From the NCBI GenBank assembly GCA_937874445.1, contig CALNAL010000021.1, forward strand, positions 1-10,260: a stretch of DNA of 10,260 bases, in the 5' to 3' direction. This stretch comes from an uncultured Acetobacteraceae bacterium. GTDB taxonomy: Bacteria; Pseudomonadota; Alphaproteobacteria; Acetobacterales; Acetobacteraceae. The notes under the pieces are model-generated. The model made no database searches. It worked only from the letters and a program-made list of their open reading frames with translations, and had not been told where the DNA came from. How positions within the stretch are numbered: position 1 is the stretch's first letter; every line of letters starts with the position of its first letter. Positions 4,761 through 10,260 of this stretch are shown piece by piece. Both the position numbers and the translations under genes were made by a program.

Positions 4761-5498
4761 GTGGACAACGGAACCTATGTGGCTCTCTCCCGGCTGACAG
4801 CGCAGACCCGTGCGATGGACGTCGCGGCGGCCAATCTCGCCAACGCCAACACCCCCGGCTATCGCGCCGAAAGGATGGCCTTCAGCGACTGGCTGGTCCG
4901 CGAGCACGGCGGTCCGAAGGGCGACAACACCCTGACCTTCACGCAGGACCGCGCCACCTATCGCGACAGACAGGCCGGCCAGATCAGCCGCACCGGCAAT
5001 CCGCTCGACCTGGCGCTCTCCGGCGACGGCTTCTTCACGGTGATGAGCGCCTCCGGGCCGCGCCTGACGCGTGCCGGCCACTTCACCATGAGCCCCGACG
5101 GCACGCTGACCGACGAGGCCGGCGAGAACCTGCTCGATGACACCGGCCAGAAGGTGCAGCTCTCCCCCGCGGACACCCACATCACCGTGGCCGCCGATGG
5201 CACGCTCTCCTCGGAGAACGGCCTGATCGGCAAGATCGGCGTCGTCAACGCGGCCGATCCCAATCGCCTGCGGGCCGAGGGGGGCTGGCGGCTCAATGCC
5301 GATGCCACCACCACCGCGCCGGTCACCGCCCCGAAGGTCGTCCAGGGAGCCGTGGAGGACAGCAACGTCCAGCCCGTGGCCGAGGTCACCCGCATGATGA
5401 GTGATCTGCGCAACTTCCAGATGGTCGCCCAGTACGTGCAGGCCGAGGCCGATCGCCAGCAGAGCGCGATCGACAAGATCCTGGCGCAGCGCAACTAG
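4761..5498 (+). CDS. flgF: Flagellar proximal-rod protein FlgF
   Basis: A 245-residue axial protein forming part of the proximal rod, exported by the flagellar type III apparatus without a cleaved signal. With a GTG start the N-terminus reads (V/M)DNGTYVALSRLTAQTRAMDVAAANLANANTPGYRAE. This is the normal FlgF beginning: it matches the usual MEN-YIALSRQ opening and then the rod motif ANNLANANT-GY. GNPLDLALSGDGFFTV (about 76-91) and LTRAGHFTMSPDGTL (about 100-114) are the conserved rod-core segments. The C-terminus, NVQPVAEVTRMMSDLRNFQMVAQYVQAEADRQQSAIDKI, is the heptad helix of the rod/hook family. Upstream in-frame starts would add up to 63 residues including a spurious lipobox-like stretch and were rejected. 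It is first gene of flgFGAH, 17 bp before flgG. Confidence 0.93.
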   Translation: MDNGTYVALSRLTAQTRAMDVAAANLANANTPGYRAERMAFSDWLVREHGGPKGDNTLTFTQDRATYRDRQAGQISRTGNPLDLALSGDGFFTVMSASGPRLTRAGHFTMSPDGTLTDEAGENLLDDTGQKVQLSPADTHITVAADGTLSSENGLIGKIGVVNAADPNRLRAEGGWRLNADATTTAPVTAPKVVQGAVEDSNVQPVAEVTRMMSDLRNFQMVAQYVQAEADRQQSAIDKILAQRN

Positions 5499-5515
5499 TT
5501 CCGGAGAAGACACCA

Positions 5516-6301
5516 ATGCGTTCGCTCGACATTGCCGCCACCGGGATGCAGGCCCAGCAGACCAACGTGGAGGTCATCTCCAACAACATCGCCAACATGA
5601 GCACCACCGGCTACAAGCGCCGGCGTGCCGAGTTCCAGGATCTGATCTACCAGAATCTTCGCCGCGTGGGCTCGAACTCCTCCGATTCCGGCTCGGTGGT
5701 TCCGGCCGGGGCACAGATCGGCCTGGGCGTGCAGACCGCCGCCATCTACCGCATCAGCGAGCAGGGAAACCTCAGCCAGACGTCCAACACCTTCGACCTC
5801 GCCATCCGGGGCAACGGCTATTTCCAGATCACGCTGCCTTCGGGAGACACGGCCTATACCCGCGACGGCACCTTCGGGCTTTCCTCGGACGGCCAGATCG
5901 TCACCTCCGACGGCTTCGTGGTGCAGCCGGGCGTTACGATCCCCTCCAATGCCACCGCGGTCACCATCAACTCCTCGGGCGAGGTGCAGGTCACGCTCGA
6001 CGGCCAGACCAACCCCACCACGGTGGGGCAGATCCAGCTGGCGGTCTTTCCCAACGAGGCGGGGCTGGAGGCGCATGGCAACAACCTGCTCACCCAGAGT
6101 GCGGCCAGCGGCAGTCCCACGGCCGGCAATCCCGGCGCCATCGGCTACGGCACCATGATGCAGGGCTACGTGGAAACCTCCAACGTCAATGTCGTCACGG
6201 AGATCACCAGCCTGATTTCCGCCCAGCGGGCCTACGAGATGAACAGCCGGGTGATCACCACGTCCGACCAGATGCTCTCGACGCTGACGAACATGCATTG
6301 A
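5516..6301 (+). CDS. flgG: Flagellar distal-rod protein FlgG
   Basis: A 261-residue protein that polymerises into the distal rod crossing the periplasm, close to the usual length of about 260. The N-terminal rod motif SLDIAATGMQAQQTNVEVISNNIAN-STTGYKRRRAEFQDL is followed by a segment (about 43-69: YQNLRRVGSNSSDSGS... QIGLGV) equivalent to the FlgG-specific insertion that distinguishes the rod from the hook. The central D1 region has FDLAIRGNGYFQI and YTRDGTFGLSSDGQIVTSDGF. The C-terminus, GYVETSNVNVVTEITSLISAQRAYEMNSRVI-TSDQML, is the family signature. CGGAG precedes the ATG. The stop runs into the ribosome site of flgA, with only 8 bases between the genes. Confidence 0.96.
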   Translation: MRSLDIAATGMQAQQTNVEVISNNIANMSTTGYKRRRAEFQDLIYQNLRRVGSNSSDSGSVVPAGAQIGLGVQTAAIYRISEQGNLSQTSNTFDLAIRGNGYFQITLPSGDTAYTRDGTFGLSSDGQIVTSDGFVVQPGVTIPSNATAVTINSSGEVQVTLDGQTNPTTVGQIQLAVFPNEAGLEAHGNNLLTQSAASGSPTAGNPGAIGYGTMMQGYVETSNVNVVTEITSLISAQRAYEMNSRVITTSDQMLSTLTNMH

Positions 6302-6309
6302 GGTGCGCC

Positions 6310-7272
6310 ATGACTTCGTTCCTTCCTGCCCTTCTTGCAGCTCTGGTCACGGCCGTTCCGGCCGCCGCCGCCAGCCTGCGTGCCTCGACCACGCTGGAGG
6401 CGCCGGTGGTGCGGCTTTCCGACCTGTTCGACGATGCCGGTCCCCGCGCGGAGCGGGTGCTGGGCCCGGCGCCGGCGCCCGGCAGTCGCATCGTCGTCGA
6501 GGCGCCCCAGCTGGGGGCCATCGCGCGCCAGTTCGGCGTGGATTGGCGTCCGACCGGCAGTGAGCGGATCGTGCTGGAGCGTCCCGGCCGGATGCTGCCG
6601 CGCGAACAGGTGCTCGATGCGCTGCGTGCCGCCCTGTCCGGGGTCGGCGCGTCGGATGATGCCGAGTGCGAGTTGCCCGGGTTCGTCGCCCCCACGGTGC
6701 CGCTGGACGGCGAGGTGAACACCGCCGTCGAGCAGCTCGACTACGACGCCGCCACCGGCCGCTTCACGGCCAGCCTCGTGGTGAGCGGGAAGGAGATGGG
6801 AGTGCAGCGGATGCGTCTGTCCGGGCGGCTGCAACGGATGGTGGACGTGCCGGTGCTGACGCGCCGCCTGCCCACCGGGGCGGTGCTGCGGCCCGGCGAT
6901 GTGCGCCTCGCGCGGGTGCGCGCGGGGGCGGCGCGCGGAGAGCCCCTGGCGTCTCCCGAGGCGGCGATGGGCATGTCCCTGCGTCATCCCGGCGTGCCCG
7001 GCACGCCGCTGATGCAGGCGGACGTGACGCGCCCGCCGATGGTCGAGAAGGGCTCGCGGGTGCTGCTGGAGCTGGCGATGCCCGGGCTTGCCCTGAGCGG
7101 GCAGGGGGTGGCGCTGGAATCCGGCCCCGCCGGGGCGACCGTCCAGGTGCAGAATCCTCTCTCGCGCGCGGTGCTGGAGGGGGTGGTGGTGGCGCCCAAC
7201 GTGGTGCGGGTGTCGCCGGGCAGCATGCCGCTCGCCAGCGGCCGGCCGGGCACGAAGGTGGCAACGCGATGA
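6310..7272 (+). CDS. flgA: P-ring assembly chaperone FlgA
   Basis: A 320-residue periplasmic protein needed for assembly of FlgI into the P ring. Residues 1-21 are a Sec signal peptide (hydrophobic core ending VPAAAA). The N-terminal half (about 30-175) is a divergent region with repeated beta pattern. The SAF-type domain lies at about 178-242 (DVPVLTRRLPTGAVLRPGDV, then GMSLRHPGVPGTPLMQADV). The C-terminal ChapFlgA domain (242-302) has MVEKGSRVLLEL, ALSGQGVALESGPAGATVQV and NPLSRAVLEGVVVAPNVVRV, the family signature. It is about 100 residues longer than E. coli FlgA, because of the N-terminal half. The start at 6310 has GAGGTG six bases upstream. The open frame extends further back only through flgG. 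The stop overlaps the flgH ATG (ATGA). The P-ring subunit gene flgI is not in the window. Confidence 0.9.
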   Translation: MTSFLPALLAALVTAVPAAAASLRASTTLEAPVVRLSDLFDDAGPRAERVLGPAPAPGSRIVVEAPQLGAIARQFGVDWRPTGSERIVLERPGRMLPREQVLDALRAALSGVGASDDAECELPGFVAPTVPLDGEVNTAVEQLDYDAATGRFTASLVVSGKEMGVQRMRLSGRLQRMVDVPVLTRRLPTGAVLRPGDVRLARVRAGAARGEPLASPEAAMGMSLRHPGVPGTPLMQADVTRPPMVEKGSRVLLELAMPGLALSGQGVALESGPAGATVQVQNPLSRAVLEGVVVAPNVVRVSPGSMPLASGRPGTKVATR

Positions 7273-8015
7273 CCCGTTCCTTTCCCGCCGCTGTCGCGGT
7301 GATGCTGCTGCCGGCCCTGCTGGGGGGGTGCGGTGCGCTGGAGCGCCTCTCCGAGGTCGGGCGCGCGCCGAAGATGGACCCCTCCGCCGACCCCACCAAG
7401 GACCCCAACTGGCGGCCGCTGACCATGCCGATGCCCACGCCGCAGACCGCCCAGCCGGCGGCCAATGCCCTGTGGCGCCCCGGCTCGCGGGCCTTCTTCA
7501 AGGACCAGCGCGCCGCCCAGGTCGGCGACATCATCACCGTGCTGATCAACACCACCGACAGCGCCGCGCTGCAGAACAGTACCACGACCTCGCGCAGCTC
7601 CGCCGAGACCATGGGGACGCCCAACATGTTCGGGCTGGAGAAGCAGATCCCCAAGATCTTCGGCGGAAGTACCGCCTCCTCGCTGGTTTCGGCAAGCTCG
7701 GGCAACAGCAACACCGGCAAGGCCACCGTCGCCCGCAACGAGACCGTCACGCTGCGGCTGGCCGGGGTCGTGACGCAGGTGCTGCCCAACGGCAACCTGG
7801 TCGTCTCGGCGCATCAGCAGCTGCGGGTCAACCACGAGCTGCGCGACCTGACCGTGACCGGCGTGATCCGCCCGCAGGACATCGCCTCGGACAACACGGT
7901 TCTCTCCGAACGCCTGGCCGAGGCGCGCATCGCCTATGGCGGCCGTGGCGAGCTCACCGAGGTGCAGTCGCCGCGTTGGGGCCAGCAGCTGCTCGACATC
8001 ATCCTGCCCTTCTGA
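7269..8015 (+). CDS. flgH: Flagellar L-ring lipoprotein FlgH
   Basis: A 248-residue outer-membrane lipoprotein that forms the L ring around the rod. The signal peptide ends in the lipobox LLGGC, with C21 as the lipidated residue. The sequence after it carries the FlgH pattern: NALWRPGSRAFFKDQRAAQVGDIITVLI (about 67-94), the Ser/Thr/Asn-rich middle, NETVTLRLAGVVTQVLPNGNLVVSAHQQLRVNHELRDLTVTGVIRPQDI, and the C-terminal RIAYGGRGEL...PRWGQQLLDIILPF. The length is in the normal range (about 230-250). The ATG lies within the flgA stop (ATGA), so the two are translationally coupled, and the in-frame upstream extension to 6666 is simply flgA DNA. It is last gene of the operon; a strong hairpin follows 17 bp downstream. 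Confidence 0.95.
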   Translation: MTRSFPAAVAVMLLPALLGGCGALERLSEVGRAPKMDPSADPTKDPNWRPLTMPMPTPQTAQPAANALWRPGSRAFFKDQRAAQVGDIITVLINTTDSAALQNSTTTSRSSAETMGTPNMFGLEKQIPKIFGGSTASSLVSASSGNSNTGKATVARNETVTLRLAGVVTQVLPNGNLVVSAHQQLRVNHELRDLTVTGVIRPQDIASDNTVLSERLAEARIAYGGRGELTEVQSPRWGQQLLDIILPF

Positions 8016-8032
8016 GAAGGGCGGATGCCTCA

Positions 8033-8069
8033 CGCCACGCGCAGGCGGACCCCCCGCTTGCGCGTGGCG
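8033..8069. terminator. Strong G+C-rich hairpin after flgH (probable terminator or 3' stabiliser)
   Basis: Arms CGCCACGCGCA-G-GCGG and CCGC-T-TGCGCGTGGCG (8033-8048 and 8054-8069) pair over 16 positions. Fifteen are Watson-Crick and one is a G-U wobble; the loop is ACCCC. It begins 17 bases after the flgH stop. No U-run follows on either strand, so it is not a canonical intrinsic terminator. It may act with Rho or protect the flg mRNA 3' end. It also separates the flagellar genes from the uxu unit. Confidence 0.55.
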
Positions 8070-8073
8070 GAAA

Positions 8074-8100
8074 TATATGACATGTAAGACAGGTCATATA
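8074..8100. promoter_or_regulatory. AT-rich 27-bp dyad upstream of uxu genes, putative GntR-type operator
   Basis: Two outer arms, TATATGAC (8074-8081) and GTCATATA (8093-8100), are perfect inverted repeats. Inner arms TGT (8083-8085) and ACA (8089-8091) continue the symmetry, with one mismatched pair between (A8082/G8092) and AAG at the centre. Each half-site thus reads ACA-N-GTCATATA toward the outside. It is an AT-rich island in very G+C-rich DNA, four bases after the flgH hairpin. GntR/FadR-family repressors of hexuronate genes bind short dyads of this kind, but no such regulator gene is in the window, so the assignment is inference. Confidence 0.5.
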
Positions 8101-8102
8101 GG

Positions 8103-8277
8103 AAACGTCCACCCGGGGCCCCGACCGCAAAGCGGCGAGGTCCCGCCTCCGGAGATCGCCCATCGCGATCGTTCCGGGGGATTCGCCTCGGGGCCGGCAA
8201 GGCCCGGCGGAGCGGCTCCGTTTCCTCCGGAGTCCCCGCGGATCGTCCGTCGGGAGTGCCGGGCGGGGAGGCGAAGG
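8103..8277 (+). other. Long G+C-rich leader before the SDR gene, no gene seen
   Basis: About 175 bp between the operator-like dyad and the SDR start. One frame is open across it into the SDR gene, but it encodes a Pro/Gly/Arg-rich stretch with no family similarity, and the SDR domain begins normally at 8278. The 9-base sequence CCTCCGGAG (with the palindrome CTCCGGAG) occurs at 8146-8154 and again at 8224-8232. I cannot place a confident -35/-10 promoter. The region may be untranslated leader. Confidence 0.4.
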
Positions 8278-9045
8278 ATGATGGAATTTCCTCAGGCTTT
8301 TTCCCTCTCGGGGCAGCGCGCCCTGGTTACCGGGGGCGGCAGCGGGCTCGGTCTTGCCGTGGCGACATGCTTTGCCGCCGCCGGCGCCGAGGTGATCCTC
8401 GTCGGCCGCGACGCCGCGGTCCTGGAGCGGGCTGCCGCCGGGATCGGTCCCGCTGCCCGCGCGCGGCCCTTCGATGTCACCCGCACCGCCAAGGCGGGTG
8501 AGTTCGCGGCCTCGGTGCGCCGCGCCTGCGGGCCTGTCTCGATCCTCGTCAACAATGCCGGCATGACGGTGAAGAAGCCGCTCGCCGAGATGTCGGAGGA
8601 GGAATACCGCCGCGTGCTCGAGGTGCATGTCTTCGGCGCCTTCGCCATGACGCGCGCCTTCGTCGGGCAGCTCGCCGAAAGCGGGCGGGGCTCGGTGCTG
8701 TTCACCGCCTCGATGACCTCCTTCCTCGGACTGCCCTTCGTGATCGGCTATTCCACCGCCAAGTCGGCCTATGTCGGCATGATCCACGCGCTGGCGACCG
8801 AGCTTGCCCCGCAGGGCGTGCGCGTCAACGGCGTCGCGCCGGGGTGGATCGATACGAAAATGTTTCGTCAGGCCACCGCGAACGACCCGGCGCGGCTGGC
8901 CAAGATCATGGGACGCATCCCGATGAACCGGCTCGGCGAGCCGGAGGATGTCGGCTGGGCCATGACCTATCTCGCCTCCGACGCGGCACGCTACGTGACC
9001 GGCCACATCACCGTGGTCGATGGCGGGGCGGTGCACGGATTTTGA
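8278..9045 (+). CDS. SDR-family oxidoreductase, probable fructuronate/mannonate oxidoreductase
   Basis: A 255-residue classical short-chain dehydrogenase. Residues 18-25 (TGGGSGLG) form the nucleotide-binding glycine motif and NNAG (92-95) supports the fold. The catalytic residues are S145 (TASMTS), Y158 and K162 (GYSTAKSA). APGWIDTKMF (187-196) and the C-terminal VTGHITVVDGG are typical. The reaction most consistent with the neighbour is NAD(P)H-dependent interconversion of D-fructuronate and D-mannonate, an SDR replacement for the classical UxuB. This rests only on pairing with mannonate dehydratase 30 bp downstream. A gluconate 5-dehydrogenase or another sugar-acid dehydrogenase is a real alternative. 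Substrate-binding residues cannot be judged by eye. The start at 8278 or 8281 (tandem ATGs) is supported by GGGGAGG at 8264-8270. It is cytoplasmic. Confidence 0.85.
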   Translation: MMEFPQAFSLSGQRALVTGGGSGLGLAVATCFAAAGAEVILVGRDAAVLERAAAGIGPAARARPFDVTRTAKAGEFAASVRRACGPVSILVNNAGMTVKKPLAEMSEEEYRRVLEVHVFGAFAMTRAFVGQLAESGRGSVLFTASMTSFLGLPFVIGYSTAKSAYVGMIHALATELAPQGVRVNGVAPGWIDTKMFRQATANDPARLAKIMGRIPMNRLGEPEDVGWAMTYLASDAARYVTGHITVVDGGAVHGF

Positions 9046-9075
9046 TTTGATATCAGATCGATTTGGGGGCAGACG

Positions 9076-10137
9076 ATGCAGATCGGACTGGGGCTTTATC
9101 GCCAGCAGCTGACAGAGGAAAACTTCACCTTCGCCCGCCAGCTCGGCGTCACGCAGGTGGTCGTGCATCTCGAGAACTATCTCGCGCACGACGACAAGGC
9201 CGGCGTGGCACTCTCGCGCGGCGACGGCGACGGCTGGGGCAGGGCGGTCGATGGCTATTGGACCTACGACACCTTCAAGGCGCTGATCGATCGCCTCGGC
9301 CAGCACGGCCTGAAGCTCGCGGCCATCGAGAACTTTGCCGTCAGGCAGTGGTCCGATGTCCTGCTCGCCGGTCCGCGGCGCGATGCGCAGATCGCGCGGA
9401 TGCAGCAGATGATCCGCGATGCCGGCCGTGCCGGCGTGCCGTGCTTCGGCTACAATTTTTCCGTCGCCGGCGTGTGGGGCTGGGTGCGTGGTCCCTTCGC
9501 GCGCGGCGGGGCGATGAGCGTGGGCTTCGATGCCGACGCGCTCGACCTGCAGGAGCCGATCCCCGAAGGCATGGTGTGGAACATGCGCTATGCCGAGGGA
9601 AGGCCCGGGGTCACGGTGCCGCCGGTCTCCTCGGAGGAGATGTGGCAGCGCCTGGCCTATTTCCTCAGGGCCGTCCTGCCGGTGGCCGAGGAGGCCGGGG
9701 TGCGCCTGGCCCTGCATCCCGACGACCCGCCGATGGAAAGCCTGCGCGGGGCAGCGCGCCTGGTCAACGAGCCGGACAAATACGACCGGTTGATCGGCCT
9801 CGATGCGAGCCGCGCCAACGGGGCGGAGCTTTGCCTGGGCAGCGTGCAGGAGATGCGCTCGGGCGACGTCTACGACGTGGTCGACCGCCTCTCGCGCGAC
9901 GACCGGATCGGCTACATCCACTTCCGCAACGTCAAGGGAAAGGTGCCGCGCTACAGCGAGGTGTTTCTCGACGAGGGCGACATCGACATGGCGCGGATCG
10001 TTGCGATTTTAAAACGCAATGCCTGGCCCGGCGTGCTGATCCCCGACCATACGCCGGAGCTTGCCTGCGGCGATCCGTGGCATGCGGGCATGGCCTATGC
10101 GATCGGCTACATGCGCGCCCTGCTGGCTCGGGCCTGA
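9076..10137 (+). CDS. uxuA: Mannonate dehydratase UxuA
   Basis: A 353-residue TIM-barrel enzyme that dehydrates D-mannonate to 2-keto-3-deoxy-D-gluconate in hexuronate catabolism, in the cytoplasm. Family landmarks are LALHPDDPP (211-219), a Cys in GAELCLGS (249-256), GYIHFRNVKG (279-288), LDEGDIDM (298-305) and LIPDHTPEL (321-329). By position, H214, C253, H282 and D324 match the four metal ligands (His, Cys, His, Asp) of the Mn-dependent UxuA/ManD group. The length fits the roughly 350-390-residue family. GGGGG lies seven bases before the ATG, and the gene starts 30 bp after the SDR stop, so the two are almost certainly co-transcribed. The product would enter the KDG kinase/KDPG aldolase route, whose genes are not in the window. 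The enolase-superfamily mannonate dehydratases are unrelated and not meant here. Confidence 0.93.
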   Translation: MQIGLGLYRQQLTEENFTFARQLGVTQVVVHLENYLAHDDKAGVALSRGDGDGWGRAVDGYWTYDTFKALIDRLGQHGLKLAAIENFAVRQWSDVLLAGPRRDAQIARMQQMIRDAGRAGVPCFGYNFSVAGVWGWVRGPFARGGAMSVGFDADALDLQEPIPEGMVWNMRYAEGRPGVTVPPVSSEEMWQRLAYFLRAVLPVAEEAGVRLALHPDDPPMESLRGAARLVNEPDKYDRLIGLDASRANGAELCLGSVQEMRSGDVYDVVDRLSRDDRIGYIHFRNVKGKVPRYSEVFLDEGDIDMARIVAILKRNAWPGVLIPDHTPELACGDPWHAGMAYAIGYMRALLARA

Positions 10138-10195
10138 TCCCATCGCTCGCGTGGCCGGTGGCCGCGCCGCCGTTTGGCAGGGCAGGAAGGAAGAC

Positions 10196-10215
10196 AAGGC
10201 AAGGCAAGGCAAGGT
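10196..10215 (+). repeat. Short tandem repeat, AAGGC x3 plus AAGGT
   Basis: Three perfect AAGGC pentamers (10196-10210) are followed by one variant, AAGGT (10211-10215). It lies in the non-coding DNA after uxuA and abuts the hairpin at 10216. Such pentamer tracts can vary in copy number by replication slippage. No function can be assigned. Confidence 0.7.
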
Positions 10216-10239
10216 GTTCTCCTTTCGGGAAAGGAGAAC
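10216..10239. terminator. Hairpin downstream of uxuA, possible terminator
   Basis: GTTCTCCTTT (10216-10225) pairs perfectly with AAAGGAGAAC (10230-10239) around a CGGG loop. It is 78 bp after the uxuA stop. The following bases on the plus strand (CAGGAAAGCTTTATCC) lack a proper U-run. On the minus strand the next bases are only moderately T-rich. It could end uxuA transcription, or serve a gene beyond the right edge. The rest of 10138-10260 shows no gene. Confidence 0.45.
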
Positions 10240-10260
10240 CAGGAAAGCTTTATCCTATAA

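Noticed and set aside
8058..8086. Possible sigma-70 promoter, TTGCGC with CATGTA 17 bases downstream, over the hairpin and dyad
   Set aside because: The -10 match is poor and the -35 lies inside the stable stem. I could not support it over other placements.
9048..9055. 8-bp palindrome TGATATCA between the SDR gene and uxuA
   Set aside because: Too short and not extended on either side. The 30-bp gap is well explained as an intra-operon spacer with the uxuA ribosome site.
7999..9921. Minus-strand open frame of 640 codons covering the SDR and uxuA genes
   Set aside because: It is His/Arg/Gly-rich without any family signature, and it lies entirely opposite two genes with intact catalytic motifs.
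1..10260. CRISPR arrays, tRNA/rRNA genes, insertion sequences, toxin-antitoxin or phage genes
   Set aside because: I looked for direct-repeat arrays, conserved RNA motifs, transposase signatures and terminal inverted repeats and saw none.

Overview
The window is strongly G+C-rich and reads as chromosomal DNA of a flagellated alphaproteobacterium. The best guess is Rhodospirillales, probably Acetobacteraceae or a relative. That placement rests on gene order and family type: fliL-fliM-DUF6468-motE-like-cheY-cheZ runs opposite to flgF-flgG-flgA-flgH. No rRNA, tRNA or other taxonomic marker is present, so the family-level placement is an inference.

Layout. Positions 1-4434 hold a leftward (minus-strand) flagellar operon. 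In transcription order it contains fliL, fliM, a DUF6468 membrane-anchored coiled-coil gene, a MotE/MgtE_N-type gene, cheY, cheZ and the first 156 codons of a secreted protein that runs off the left edge. The genes overlap or are separated by at most about 33 bp. Positions 4435-4760 are a divergent control region with a near-ideal sigma-54 promoter (TGGCACG-N4-TTGC) pointing at flgF. It also holds two copies of a 15-bp dyad (CGGCA-N5-YGCCG) that look like enhancer-binding-protein sites, and a weaker sigma-54-like match pointing at fliL. Positions 4761-8015 hold the rightward rod and outer-ring operon flgF-flgG-flgA-flgH. Positions 8016-8277 are non-coding: a strong hairpin after flgH, then an AT-rich 27-bp dyad resembling a GntR-type operator, then a long G+C-rich leader. 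Positions 8278-10137 hold a two-gene hexuronate catabolic unit: an SDR oxidoreductase, probably fructuronate/mannonate oxidoreductase, and mannonate dehydratase uxuA. The last 123 bp hold a short AAGGC repeat and a hairpin.

How the genes work together. FliL and the MotE-like protein act around the stator and basal body. FliM is the C-ring switch protein that receives CheY-P, and CheZ removes the phosphate from CheY-P. FlgF and FlgG build the proximal and distal rod, FlgA chaperones P-ring assembly, and FlgH is the L-ring lipoprotein. FlgI, FliN and FliG are not in the window. The uxu pair is functionally unrelated: it interconverts D-fructuronate and D-mannonate and dehydrates D-mannonate to 2-keto-3-deoxy-D-gluconate.

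No wholly new system is obvious. The most informative points are the divergent sigma-54/dyad control region, the near-matching CheY-docking peptides in CheZ and FliM, the FliN-like motif at the FliM N-terminus, the uncharacterised DUF6468 and secreted-protein genes in the flagellar operon, and the operator-like dyad in front of the uxu genes.
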